Assembly: GCA_017395715.1 (NCBI GenBank)
Contig: JAFQNZ010000028.1
Span: 1-5,525 of the forward strand
Reading direction: 5' to 3'
DNA: 5,525 nt
Source of the DNA: Clostridia bacterium
GTDB lineage: Bacteria > Bacillota > Clostridia > Oscillospirales > CAG-272
The notes below the pieces were generated by a model, which had not been told where the DNA came from, did no database searches, and saw nothing but the letters and a program-made list of their open reading frames with translations. A program made the position numbers and the translations under genes. Below, piece after piece: positions 5,364 to 5,525 of the stretch (position 1 is the first letter of the stretch; every line of letters begins with the position of its first letter).

Positions 5364-5525
5364 ATTTCAAAAATTCCGATACATCCACGTATTCGTGGTG
5401 AACCTTCTTCACGCCTTCGCTTCCCACGGTGAGGACGGTACCGCCGTTGAGAATGGGAGTCCAATAACAGCCGCAGCCTGCCTTCAAAGCGTAGATAAAG
5501 CAGATTCCGTCATGGGTAATGACCG
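5362..5525 (-). CDS. 3' end of an unrecognised minus-strand gene
   Basis: The last 53 codons of a frame entering from the right edge, ending in TAA at 5362-5364. The visible protein begins VITHDGICFIYALK, has a small cysteine cluster AGCGCYWTP (residues 15-23), then ILNGGTVLTVG and a charged tail ending VDVSEFLK. No family is recognised from this fragment. It is taken as real because the frame is open throughout, codon choice resembles its neighbours, and a strong minus-strand terminator lies immediately after the stop. The GCGC pair of cysteines could bind metal, but the aromatic and glycine-rich strand pattern could equally be a small beta-sheet protein. Confidence 0.7.
   Translation of the reverse strand, partial: VITHDGICFIYALKAGCGCYWTPILNGGTVLTVGSEGVKKVHHEYVDVSEFLK

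Overview
The window looks like a chromosomal segment of an anaerobic Firmicute, most likely an uncultured gut Clostridia or Oscillospiraceae-type genome. This is inferred from consensus sigma-A promoters, AGGAG-type ribosome binding sites, a Gram-positive-style lipoprotein, roughly balanced base composition, and GC-rich palindromes ending in CCCCTAC(G) scattered between genes. No phage, integrase, CRISPR array, rRNA or tRNA is visible.

Layout. (1) Positions 2-1306, plus strand: the 3' part of a clan GH-D glycoside hydrolase (GH36/GH27 alpha-galactosidase-like), closed by a strong terminator. (2) 1307-1438: a small palindrome and a second terminator that belongs to the minus-strand gene. (3) 1439-1834, minus strand: a methylglyoxal synthase-family gene with its own near-perfect promoter and a hairpin at the predicted 5' end of its mRNA. 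The catalytic Asp of the family is an Ala here. (4) 1889-2065: divergent promoters. (5) 2108-4983, plus strand: a probable three-gene operon of a secreted lipoprotein, a cysteine desulfurase (NifS/IscS type) and a cysteine synthase (CysK type). (6) 4984-5323: a gene-free stretch with three inverted repeats, including a 103-nt three-helix palindrome. (7) 5324-5525: a terminator between converging genes and the 3' end of an unrecognised minus-strand gene.

How the genes work together. Cysteine synthase makes cysteine from an activated serine and sulfide, and cysteine desulfurase takes sulfur from cysteine for Fe-S clusters or thiolation. The operon therefore pairs cysteine making with sulfur mobilisation. 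The role of the lipoprotein in front of them is unknown. The glycoside hydrolase and the MGS-family gene are separate transcription units, and both relate to carbohydrate use (alpha-galactoside breakdown; triose-phosphate overflow if the MGS protein is active).

Most worth a second look: the Asp-to-Ala change in the MGS protein, the 103-nt palindrome, the shared CCCCTAC motif of the intergenic palindromes, and the lipoprotein tightly coupled to the desulfurase.
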